A DNA stretch of 64,000 nt from a bacterium. GTDB taxonomy: Bacteria > Electryoneota > RPQS01 > DYHQ01. The notes beneath the pieces are model-generated. The model was not told the DNA's origin, did no database searches, and saw only the letters and a program-made list of their open reading frames with translations. Position numbers and translations under genes: made by a program. The DNA is taken from NCBI GenBank assembly GCA_030622545.1, contig JAUXGA010000001.1, positions 1-64,000 on the forward strand, given 5' to 3'. Below are positions 1-7,407 of the stretch, one piece after another (the first letter of the stretch is position 1; every line of letters starts with the position of its first letter).

Positions 1-211
1 CCGAATTTAGGAAAAACAAGGGGATAATTTCCAGCGGGTTGTGATTTCTCTTGAAGCTTTGCAGAAGAAAGGATAAGTTAGCATATGCAAAAAATCAGCA
101 GTGAAAATCCGCGTACGAGATACGGGATTCTTCATTCGGAAAGATTGAGGAAGTTGCTGTAGTATGTTCATGTTAGCTAAGCATTTGTAATTTAGGAGTA
201 GGAGTAAGAAG
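1..211. other. Intergenic leader before the first gene
   Basis: I see no convincing coding sequence here. The only ORF is a minus-strand frame lacking a ribosome site and any recognisable domain. The end of the stretch carries two GGAG ribosome-site-like cores (about 194-204) just before the ATG at 212. No clear -35/-10 pair or terminator was found, so the promoter of the first gene may lie outside or be of a weak type. Confidence 0.5.
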
Positions 212-1411
212 ATGATGTGGTTAAGGATTTCAGTAATTTTGGTCATTGCGCTGGGTTTCGCGATTAGTGACGCGGCGGCGCAATATGACCCATGTGAGAT
301 TCCTCCGGGAATCTACCGGACGCAGACTCAGGGCGGCTGGGGCGGTGATTGTCAAGGTAACAATGCCGCATGTGTTCGTGATACCTATTTCCCGACGGTG
401 TTTCCCGCCGGATTGCTTGTCGGAGGAAATTTTACGATTCTCCTGACGACCTCTCAGGCTGTAGCCGATTTTCTGCCGACGACTGCAACTCCGGCAATGT
501 TGACGATGAATCATGTGGATCCAACGGCAACAGAAGCCGGAGTATTTGGCGGTCAAGTGATTGCTCTGGCGATATCTCTCGGCTTCTCCGATGCGAGTGT
601 GCCGGGATTTGGAGATCTTGGCAGTCTCATTATTATGACGGGATTGCATACACCCTATGGACCATTTGCAGGGTATACGGTTAACGAAGTTTTCGCAATC
701 GCGAATATTGTCCTTGGCGGCAATATGACAGCTCTTCCTGGCGGGATATCGATTTCAGATTTGAACGATGTCGTTGACGCCATAAACAACAATTTCGTAG
801 ATGGTGATTCAAGCCTTGGCTACGTCGTTGAAGAAGATTGCGATGAATATTTGCCCGTTGAACTGACGGCAGCGCCGGTCTTAATTCCGGGGGATCGGCA
901 GTTGACGCTTAGTTTTCGCGTGGCTGACGAACACGATGTGACATCTTATACAATTATGCGTGACGGCGCCAAGGTGGCGGAGCTTGAAAATGGCGATGGT
1001 GCGTACGTCTTTGTGGATGCAAATCTAATGAACGGCCGCCGCTATGAATACGTGATTGTCGCGGAGGAACTTGGTGTGCGCAATGTTCTTTCTTATGATG
1101 GAAATACAATTTGGGCGTCGACTCCTTCCATCAATGCGGCTATCGTCACGGAATACGCCCTGCATCAGAATTACCCGAACCCGTTCAATCCGACGACGAC
1201 TCTTTCCTTTGATCTAATGGAAAGCGGTTTCGCAAGTTTGAAAGTGTATAACTTGTTGGGTCAGGAAGTCGTGACGGTTATCAGTGGCATAATGGAACGA
1301 GGTCGTCATGTGGCGGTGTTTGATGCGGCGGACTTGCCGTCAGGCATCTATATCTATCGTCTCGAAGCCGGAGACTTTGTGGATCAGAAGAAGATGATGC
1401 TGATGAAGTAA
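212..1411 (+). CDS. Secreted protein with TQGGWG-type N-terminal domain, FnIII-like domain and T9SS sorting domain
   Basis: A protein of 399 aa, probably exported by Sec and then moved to the cell surface by the type IX system. Residues 1-24 are a signal peptide ending in DAAAQ. Residues ~25-205 form a Gly-rich region starting with YRTQTQGGWGGDC. I remember this TQGGWG signature from other FCB surface proteins, whose function is not known to me. Residues ~212-300 look like a fibronectin-III-type beta sandwich. The last ~85 residues are a type A sorting domain: QNYPNPFNPTT, then VYNLLGQEV and GIYIYRLEAG. The start at 212 is preceded by GGAG with 7-nt spacing. A strong hairpin terminator follows 25 nt after the stop, so the gene appears monocistronic. 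A catalytic role is not evident; an adhesive or binding role is a guess. Confidence 0.85.
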   Translation: MMWLRISVILVIALGFAISDAAAQYDPCEIPPGIYRTQTQGGWGGDCQGNNAACVRDTYFPTVFPAGLLVGGNFTILLTTSQAVADFLPTTATPAMLTMNHVDPTATEAGVFGGQVIALAISLGFSDASVPGFGDLGSLIIMTGLHTPYGPFAGYTVNEVFAIANIVLGGNMTALPGGISISDLNDVVDAINNNFVDGDSSLGYVVEEDCDEYLPVELTAAPVLIPGDRQLTLSFRVADEHDVTSYTIMRDGAKVAELENGDGAYVFVDANLMNGRRYEYVIVAEELGVRNVLSYDGNTIWASTPSINAAIVTEYALHQNYPNPFNPTTTLSFDLMESGFASLKVYNLLGQEVVTVISGIMERGRHVAVFDAADLPSGIYIYRLEAGDFVDQKKMMLMK

Positions 1412-1435
1412 TAGTTCCACCAAGAATCTCTTATG

Positions 1436-1466
1436 AAAAGGGCTGTCGATTTCGGCAGCCCTTTTT
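1436..1466 (+). terminator. Rho-independent terminator after the first gene
   Basis: AAAAGGGCTG pairs with CAGCCCTTTTT around a short loop and is followed by a T run. It lies 25 nt after the stop of the secreted protein and isolates it from the TonB receptor. Confidence 0.9.
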
Positions 1467-1542
1467 CTATTGCACAAAATCAAATGACAATATCAATGAA
1501 AAGGTTTGCGTCGCTCCGAATTATTTCCTAATTTACGGCTGT

Positions 1543-1615
1543 CTCCGCCGAGCCGGGTTCAGCGCCGATTCCCGTAGGCCAAACGATGAAATCAGCGCGC
1601 GTAACCCGGCCGGAA
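1543..1615 (+). repeat. Dispersed inverted-repeat element, copy 1
   Basis: Left arm CCGAGCCGGGTTCAGCGC and right arm GCGCGTAACCCGGCCGG can pair, with one bulged A and two internal mismatches, around a ~35-nt variable centre. The element sits 39 nt upstream of the TonB receptor start. Three further copies occur at 11.4, 16.4 and 60.8 kb. Confidence 0.85.
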
Positions 1616-1653
1616 CTAAAACAAAATCTCTCTTCACGATTGGTAGGGTAGAT

Positions 1654-4038
1654 ATGAGATGGTTCAGTTTTCGAAAGACGTTTCTGATTATACTTTTGCT
1701 ATTGTTGGTTTCCGAAGCGTTTGCAGCACAGCCTGTTTCCGGTCGCGTGCATGGTGTGATGCTCGACCGCGTGACTCGCGAAGCGGTTCCGCTCGCCAGT
1801 GTCGTGGTCATTGGCTCTTCGCTCGGAGCGGCGGCGGATATTGATGGAAAGTTCGTTATCGACAATCTTGCGCCCGGCGTGTATCATCTGCGCGCCAGCG
1901 CGATGGGATATAACTCGGATACGCAAAGTGAAGTCCTGGTTCATCCGAATCGTTCGACTGAGGTCGAATTCTTGCTTGAGCCGTCAGTTCTAAAAGGGGA
2001 AGAGGTGACTGTGACGACCGATTTTTTTGAGGCGTCACCGGATTTACCAACCTCCAGCCGAACTTTAAGTTATGAAGAAATCCGCCGCGCGCCGGGAGCT
2101 GCTGAAGACGTACAGCGGATGATTCAGGCGCTTCCCGGAGTCGCTGGAGCGAATGATCAGAACAACGAAATCGTCGTTCGCGGCGGAAGCCCCTATGAAA
2201 ACCTGACGGTCATCGACGGCATCGAAGTGGAAAATGTCAATCACTTCGGTTACCTCGGCGCGACCGGCGGCCCCATCAGCGCTCTCAATCCGGATTTCCT
2301 GCAGGAAGTGACGTTTTCTTCGGGTGGTTTTTCGGCGCGTTATGGAGATTGCGGTTCCAGTGTGCTGGCGATTGACTTGAAGGAAGGAGACCACGAAAAT
2401 TTTCGCGGTGATGCGGTGTTGTCCATGGCGGGAATCGGCGTGAATTTGGAAGGGCCGTTTGCAAACGCTCGAGGATCGTATTTATTTTCCTTTCGAAAAA
2501 GTTACCTTGACCTCATGTACAAAACCATCGGCTTGACTGCTATCCCCAAATATTGGGACACGCAGTTCAAAGGTGTTTATGAACTATCCTCCCGGCACAA
2601 GTTATCGGTGCTGGGACTCTATATAGATGACCGCATCACGATTGAAGCGGAGGAAGCCGATGCATGGAGTCGGGGAGCGGAAGCTGTAGATTTCGTCGGC
2701 TATCGCTGGGTGGGTGGCGTTCGGTTGCGCAGCCTGTGGAAAGTGGGATTCAGTGAATTCGTCATCGCGCGAACGGCGGTCGGTATTGAGGATATCGTGA
2801 AAGAGATGCCGGAGCGGCGCTTAATTTACCGGGATCGTTTTCGGCAAAGCACAGACCAACTCAGTTTCAGTTACAACGGCAAAGCCATTGGGCGTGATGA
2901 ATGGTCATCCGGCGTCATTATCAAGCCCATCGATTTTAACTATGACTGGTGGGCGGAACCGGATACGGTTGCCTATGATGATTTCACCGGTGACGGCAGG
3001 ATTGATACGATTGCGTATCCGCCGTGGGCGGTCAAGGAATCGGCGGTGTCGTTCAAGTATGGGGGATTTATGCAGTACCGATGGCGACCGTCACAGTCGC
3101 TGTCTCTGATGGCGGGCGTTCGACTGGATGGATTTGACTATTCAGGGAAATATGGCGTAGGACCGAGGACATCCCTGCGATGGGATTTTCAGCCGCGGTG
3201 GACATTTAATCTCGCCTACGGAACCTATTATCAAGCGATGCCGATGTTGAATTACACATCGGATCCTGACGGCGGCAACCGAAACTTGCCTCACGGACGC
3301 GCTGATCATTATATCACCGGCATTACGTTCCTTCCCCGAGAATCGACCAAGCTCAGTTTCGAGGCTTACTACAAAAATTACCGAGACCTACCGGTTTCGG
3401 AAGAAGACATGTCCGACGACCCGACCTTCCGTTCGCATATCTTTCTCCCACAAGCGGAGAAACAGACATGGGGTCTGGAATTCTTCGCCCAGCAAAAACT
3501 CGCGACGAACTGGTACGGCACGTTCAGCTACTCCTATGGAAACGCGGAGACCTCCGAACCGGTTCGTGGAACTTTTCCGGCATCGTATGATTTTCGCCAT
3601 GTGTCTACTCTGATTTTCGGTTACAAGACGAACTGGAGTCATCGCGAGTGGTTCCAGAAATTCGAGCGCAGTTGGTACGGATGGTGGACTCATTTACTGC
3701 CGGTTTCCGGTGATGAATTGACCGCGTCCACGCGTTTCCGATATATTTCCGGGCGGCCTTACACACCGCGAATCTGGACGACGGACGGCCCTGAATTCGA
3801 TTTCCATTGGGAAGAAGGCTTCGTCAATGCTAGTCGTTATCCCGACTACAGCCGCTGGGATATTCGCTGGGACAGCAAATGGTTTTTCAGCAAACGAGCG
3901 CTCATCGTTTTTCTCGAAGTTCAGAATGTTTTAGACCGGGCGAACATCGCGCAATATTTCTACGCCGATGATGGCGAACGCAACACCGCTTATCAGTTCC
4001 GTTTCTTCTTTGTAGGCGGCGTCCGGTTTGAGTGGTAA
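1654..4038 (+). CDS. TonB-dependent outer-membrane receptor with carboxypeptidase-regulatory-like N-terminal domain
   Basis: A 794-aa outer-membrane transporter that would import a ligand with energy from TonB-ExbBD. A signal peptide (1-25, ending EAFAA) precedes a carboxypeptidase-D-regulatory-like beta domain (~27-110, with DIDGKFVIDNLAPGVYHL). A plug domain follows (~130-240): IVVRGGSPYENLTVIDGIEV, then GGFSARYGD. The rest is a beta barrel rich in alternating aromatic residues, ending in VGGVRFEW with a terminal aromatic. The architecture is that of FCB-type receptors (SusC-like or CirA-like). No SusD partner is adjacent. The next genes are an iron-regulator/FeoB operon, which makes a metal-chelate substrate conceivable, but a terminator separates them and the ligand cannot be read from sequence. 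Start chosen at ATG 1654 because the signal peptide begins there. Confidence 0.93.
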   Translation: MRWFSFRKTFLIILLLLLVSEAFAAQPVSGRVHGVMLDRVTREAVPLASVVVIGSSLGAAADIDGKFVIDNLAPGVYHLRASAMGYNSDTQSEVLVHPNRSTEVEFLLEPSVLKGEEVTVTTDFFEASPDLPTSSRTLSYEEIRRAPGAAEDVQRMIQALPGVAGANDQNNEIVVRGGSPYENLTVIDGIEVENVNHFGYLGATGGPISALNPDFLQEVTFSSGGFSARYGDCGSSVLAIDLKEGDHENFRGDAVLSMAGIGVNLEGPFANARGSYLFSFRKSYLDLMYKTIGLTAIPKYWDTQFKGVYELSSRHKLSVLGLYIDDRITIEAEEADAWSRGAEAVDFVGYRWVGGVRLRSLWKVGFSEFVIARTAVGIEDIVKEMPERRLIYRDRFRQSTDQLSFSYNGKAIGRDEWSSGVIIKPIDFNYDWWAEPDTVAYDDFTGDGRIDTIAYPPWAVKESAVSFKYGGFMQYRWRPSQSLSLMAGVRLDGFDYSGKYGVGPRTSLRWDFQPRWTFNLAYGTYYQAMPMLNYTSDPDGGNRNLPHGRADHYITGITFLPRESTKLSFEAYYKNYRDLPVSEEDMSDDPTFRSHIFLPQAEKQTWGLEFFAQQKLATNWYGTFSYSYGNAETSEPVRGTFPASYDFRHVSTLIFGYKTNWSHREWFQKFERSWYGWWTHLLPVSGDELTASTRFRYISGRPYTPRIWTTDGPEFDFHWEEGFVNASRYPDYSRWDIRWDSKWFFSKRALIVFLEVQNVLDRANIAQYFYADDGERNTAYQFRFFFVGGVRFEW

Positions 4039-4089
4039 GGGGAATAGGTCAGTCATGCTTTGAAACAGCAAAAATGAGTCACTAAAGTT

Positions 4090-4124
4090 AGCCATGCCTC
4101 TCCTAATAGAGTATGGCTTTTTTT
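4090..4124 (+). terminator. Rho-independent terminator after the TonB receptor
   Basis: AGCCAT and CTCT pair with AGAG and ATGGCT, followed by seven T residues. It separates the receptor from the feo promoter. Confidence 0.88.
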
Positions 4125-4184
4125 AGTTTCCTGTATATTAATAAGATAGGCAACAGAGTAGAACGAGCATATTGAAAGATACTC

Positions 4185-4213
4185 TTGACAATTCGCATCC
4201 GATTTGTTAAATT
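4185..4213 (+). promoter_or_regulatory. Promoter of the dtxR-feoA/feoB operon
   Basis: TTGACA (4185-4190), 17-bp spacer, TTAAAT (4208-4213). The expected transcription start falls at about 4220, inside the palindrome at 4219-4234, a layout typical of repression by a bound regulator. Confidence 0.75.
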
Positions 4214-4218
4214 ATAGG

Positions 4219-4234
4219 ATTAGGAACACCTAAT
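4219..4234. promoter_or_regulatory. Putative DtxR-type operator
   Basis: A perfect inverted repeat ATTAGG-AACA-CCTAAT directly after the -10 box. The half-sites TTAGG/CCTAA are those of the known DtxR/IdeR-type boxes. The first downstream gene encodes a DtxR-family protein, so metal-dependent autorepression of the operon is the simplest reading. Confidence 0.78.
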
Positions 4235-4247
4235 AAGGTCAATCAAA

Positions 4248-4889
4248 ATGCCGGAATCCCGTCTCAGTGAATCGTTAGAAGATTATCTGGAAGCCATTTA
4301 CCTGCTTAGCAGTAAAGATGAAGAAGTGCGCGTTGCCGAAATTGCCGAAGCGTTGGGCTTTTCGAAGCCGAGCGTTTCGGAAGCTCTGACGAATTTGGAA
4401 TCGAAAGGGTTTGTCGAGCATGAAAAATACCGCGGAGTCCGCTTAACACCCGAAGGCAAGGATCTGGCAAAACGGGTTTATGAGCGACATAAAACTCTGT
4501 CGATTTTCCTCACGCGTATCTTAGGCGTTCCTCCTGCGCGAGCGGCCGCCGAAGCTTGCCGGATCGAACATACGATTTCGGAAGACACGTATGACCGCTT
4601 GCGGCGTTTTGTCGATGAGCAGATGTCGCAGATTAGTGATGGCCTGTCCCGACTTTCGGAGCTTTCGCCGGGGGAAAGGGGTGAGATTGTGCGGGTGCAG
4701 GCTCCGGGATGGTTTCGGCACCGACTTCTCGAGATGGGATTTATTGCGGGTGAAGTTGTGACACTTGAAAGAGTAGCGCCGTTGCGCGACCCGATGGAAT
4801 TTGTCATCAAAGGATACCATGTATCGCTGCGGCGAGAAGAAGCGGCGCGTGTTGTCGTACGTCGGATAGAGAATGACACAGAAGCATAG
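4248..4889 (+). CDS. DtxR-family metal-dependent repressor fused to a FeoA domain
   Basis: A 213-aa cytoplasmic regulator. Residues ~5-65 are the winged helix (RVAEIAEALGFSKPSVSEAL). Residues ~66-140 are the dimerisation and metal domain, with H81 and C104-x-x-E107-H108. Those positions match the His79, Cys102, Glu105 and His106 metal ligands of DtxR/IdeR. MntR has Glu at the Cys position, so a preference for Fe(II) over Mn(II) is inferred. Residues ~140-205 form a FeoA (SH3-like) domain (LSPGERGEIVRV, RHRLLEMGFIAGE, GYHVSLRREEA). No separate feoA is present, so this domain may serve FeoB as well as the repressor. The gene overlaps feoB by 17 nt, implying coupled translation. The promoter carries a TTAGG-N4-CCTAA palindrome. 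Confidence 0.93.
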   Translation: MPESRLSESLEDYLEAIYLLSSKDEEVRVAEIAEALGFSKPSVSEALTNLESKGFVEHEKYRGVRLTPEGKDLAKRVYERHKTLSIFLTRILGVPPARAAAEACRIEHTISEDTYDRLRRFVDEQMSQISDGLSRLSELSPGERGEIVRVQAPGWFRHRLLEMGFIAGEVVTLERVAPLRDPMEFVIKGYHVSLRREEAARVVVRRIENDTEA

Positions 4890-7134
4890 CGATAAAATCG
4901 TTGCCCCAGCTCTAAAACGAAAAGGCCCGCTGCCGACAACATCGAAGCGGGACGAAATCGTCATTGCGTTAGCGGGGAATCCCAACAGCGGTAAAACGAC
5001 TCTGTTTAATGCTCTGACGGGAGCGCATCAGCATACGGGAAATTATCCCGGCGTTACGGTCGAGATAAAAGAAGGATTCGTCCAGTACAAGAATCGAAAG
5101 CTGCGCGTCATTGATCTACCGGGAACGTATAGCCTTTCTCCGCATACGGAAGAAGAGATTATTGCGCGCGACCTGCTCTTAGATGTGCGTCCGGATATTG
5201 TTGTTCATGTCATTGACAGTTCCAATCTTGACCGCAATCTTTATCTGCTGACCGAGCTCCTCGATTTGAACCTTCGCGTTGTGATTGCTCTGAATATGTA
5301 CGATGAGCTGCTGCGCAGCAAAGCCCGTTTGCACGTGCGCGAATTTTCACGGGCTTTGGGCGTGCCGGTGATTCCTACGATTGGGCATCGCGGTCAGGGA
5401 TTGAACCGGCTGCTGGAAAGTATCGTTCGCGCCGCATCGGAGCCGGGCGGGGTGGAAGAGCAAAAAACGGTGCGCTATGGAGAGACGCTCGATTCGGCTC
5501 GCGTCCGAATTGAAGAAAGCCTGAAAGATGCAACAGAGCTTGCAAAAGAATATCCGCTCTCATGGCTGGCGTTGAAGCTCTTGGAGGGTGACCCGGTTGT
5601 CGAGTCACGAGTGGCGCTGGAATCGGGGGGAGATAAAGCGCGCGGAATTGCCCGGAATCTGCGAGAGAGAATTTGGGCGACCTACAACGAAGATACTGAG
5701 ATTCTCATCGCAGAGCAGCGCTATGGATTGATAGCCGGGCTGCTGAGACAGACGTTTACTCTGCCTCCGGAAAAGCGAGTGACTTATACGTCGCAAATCG
5801 ACCGTTTCCTGACGCACACGTATCTGGGAATCCCGCTTTTTCTTTTCTTCATGTGGGCGTTGTTCCAACTGACATTTTATCTGGGTGCGTTCCCGCAGGG
5901 ATGGATCGAGAGCGGCATCGCAGGGCTTTCGAGTCAGATTCAGTCGAACTTTGCACCGGGGCCTGTTCGGGATCTGGTAACGCAGGGGATTCTTGGAGGT
6001 GTGGGGGGAGTCGCGATTTTCCTTCCGAATATTGTCCTGCTCTTCTTGGGCATGTCGCTTTTGGAAGATACAGGCTATATGGCGCGCGCCGCTTTTCTGA
6101 TGGATCGTGTCATGCACACGCTGGGTCTGCACGGCAAATCCTTTATTCCGCTTCTCATGGGTTTTGGATGTAATGTTCCGGCGATAATGGCGACAAGGAC
6201 GCTGGAAACTCGCCGAGATAGACTGCTGACTAATCTTCTCATCCCGCTGATGAGCTGCAGCGCGCGGTTTTATGTGTACGTTTTGTTTGCGGGAGCTTTT
6301 TTTCCGGGACAGGAGGGAAACATCATTTTCTCTCTCTATCTGCTCAGCATCTTGGTCGCTGTTGGCGTGGGACAATTGCTGGGAAAAACATTCTTTCGCC
6401 AATTGACGAGTCATTTTGTTCTGGAATTGCCTCCCTATCGCTTCCCGACCATGCGCACGATTCTCATTCATGTCTGGATAAGGACGTCGCATTTCCTGAA
6501 GAAAATGGGAGGATATATCCTCGCTTTTTCGATTATCATCTGGTTTTTGGGGACGTGGCCAAAACCTGCTTCCTATTCGCAGGATTATAACGGAATGCTC
6601 ACGGTTGCCGAGACGATAGCATCGCAGCATATCACGCGGTTGGAAGCCGAAGGAGCGCTTACGGACGCAATCCAGTCGGTGGAACGAACACTCGCCGCAA
6701 CGCGGGATTCCCTGCGAGCGTTGCAGACGGCTGAGCAAATCGCCTACAGTGCGCTGGGCAGAATCGGCGGATTTTTTCAGCCGATTTTCAAACCGCTGGG
6801 CTTTACGCGCGAAATGACCATCGCGCTTGTTGCCGGAGCTCCTGTTAAAGAGGTCGTGGTGTCAACGCTGGGAGTTATTTACGGAGTGAGTTCCGACTCG
6901 GAAGAAGGATTGCGCGGCGCACTGAGGCGAACGGGTATTCCTCCTTTGGTCGCCTATGCCTATCTGGTGTTTATCCTTTTTTATATTCCCTGCATCGGAA
7001 CGATTGTCGCCTTCTACCGAGAAACGAAATCGAAAGGCTGGACGGTTTTTTGCGCCGGCTATGGACTCGTGCTCGCTTGGGGATTGGCTTTCGTGATTGT
7101 TCAGGGGGGCGCGCTTTTGGGATTAATGGGGTGA
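4873..7134 (+). CDS. feoB: Ferrous iron transport protein B (FeoB)
   Basis: A 753-aa inner-membrane ferrous iron transporter. The N-terminal G domain has G1 GNPNSGKT (35-42), the switch NYPGVTV, G3 DLPG (81-84) and G4 NMYD (141-144). A helical domain of unassigned role follows, then the polytopic core from about residue 310 with the two gate regions (GFGCNVPAIMATRTLE; GAPVKEVVVSTLGVIYGV). The stretch between the gates carries a periplasmic-type helical insert, as is usual in the family. The start at 4873 lies inside the end of the dtxR-feoA gene and has GGATAGAG in front. A 44-codon Cys-containing membrane protein follows after 4 nt. Regulation is likely by iron through the operator at 4219. 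Confidence 0.97.
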   Translation: MTQKHSDKIVAPALKRKGPLPTTSKRDEIVIALAGNPNSGKTTLFNALTGAHQHTGNYPGVTVEIKEGFVQYKNRKLRVIDLPGTYSLSPHTEEEIIARDLLLDVRPDIVVHVIDSSNLDRNLYLLTELLDLNLRVVIALNMYDELLRSKARLHVREFSRALGVPVIPTIGHRGQGLNRLLESIVRAASEPGGVEEQKTVRYGETLDSARVRIEESLKDATELAKEYPLSWLALKLLEGDPVVESRVALESGGDKARGIARNLRERIWATYNEDTEILIAEQRYGLIAGLLRQTFTLPPEKRVTYTSQIDRFLTHTYLGIPLFLFFMWALFQLTFYLGAFPQGWIESGIAGLSSQIQSNFAPGPVRDLVTQGILGGVGGVAIFLPNIVLLFLGMSLLEDTGYMARAAFLMDRVMHTLGLHGKSFIPLLMGFGCNVPAIMATRTLETRRDRLLTNLLIPLMSCSARFYVYVLFAGAFFPGQEGNIIFSLYLLSILVAVGVGQLLGKTFFRQLTSHFVLELPPYRFPTMRTILIHVWIRTSHFLKKMGGYILAFSIIIWFLGTWPKPASYSQDYNGMLTVAETIASQHITRLEAEGALTDAIQSVERTLAATRDSLRALQTAEQIAYSALGRIGGFFQPIFKPLGFTREMTIALVAGAPVKEVVVSTLGVIYGVSSDSEEGLRGALRRTGIPPLVAYAYLVFILFYIPCIGTIVAFYRETKSKGWTVFCAGYGLVLAWGLAFVIVQGGALLGLMG

Positions 7135-7138
7135 TAAC

Positions 7139-7273
7139 ATGTTTCAATGGATACTGATAACGGTTCTACTTGTTCTGTCTGTTTGGGTGGTGATTCGTCA
7201 TTTGCGGCGCGAAGCAAAAGCCGCCGGACCGGGCTGCGAGCATTGCGCTTTGCGCCATCCAAAAGAGACATGA
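7139..7273 (+). CDS. Small FeoB-associated CxxC single-pass membrane protein
   Basis: A 44-aa protein not in the ORF track, starting 4 nt after the feoB stop. Residues 4-20 are a hydrophobic helix (WILITVLLVLSVWVVI). A basic stretch RHLRREAK and a CEHC motif (Cys33, Cys36) follow near the C-terminus. Size, position behind feoB, one membrane segment and a CxxC pair fit the FeoB-associated Cys-rich membrane protein group, for which a role in iron release or FeoB assembly has been suggested. A hairpin terminator 31 nt later closes the operon, which supports this as a real last gene. Function is by context only. Confidence 0.75.
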   Translation: MFQWILITVLLVLSVWVVIRHLRREAKAAGPGCEHCALRHPKET

Positions 7274-7304
7274 TTTATAATACTAACATCATTGCGATAG
7301 ACTG

Positions 7305-7328
7305 ACCGCCTGATTTGGGCGGTTTTTC
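7305..7328 (+). terminator. Rho-independent terminator of the feo operon
   Basis: ACCGCC pairs with GGCGGT around a short loop, followed by TTTTT. It ends the dtxR-feoA/feoB/CxxC-peptide operon. Confidence 0.9.
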
Positions 7329-7334
7329 TCGTGC

Positions 7335-7363
7335 TTGCATTTGAGTTTCAGGATTGCTATACT
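7335..7363 (+). promoter_or_regulatory. Promoter of the GGDDxY/HEAT gene
   Basis: TTGCAT (7335-7340), 17-bp spacer, TATACT (7358-7363). The predicted transcript starts near 7370, downstream of the TTG start listed in the ORF track (7354), which excludes that start. Confidence 0.7.
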
Positions 7364-7407
7364 TTAGAAAAAGCAAGTCCCCAAGAAGACAGGATGACAT
7401 TACACAG

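Noticed and set aside
1-20. Single TTTAGG half-sites near 5, 191 and 10291 as DtxR boxes
   Set aside because: Only one half-site is present in each case; without the inverted half there is no support for an operator.
7-246. 79-aa minus-strand ORF at the left edge
   Set aside because: No ribosome site, no known motif, and it runs into the start of the secreted-protein gene on the other strand.
5605-6738. 377-aa minus ORF opposite feoB
   Set aside because: Shadow of feoB; no start signals and no recognisable motif.
7354-7407. TTG start of the HEAT protein in the ORF track
   Set aside because: It lies at the -10 box of a good promoter; the signal peptide begins at 7408/7420.
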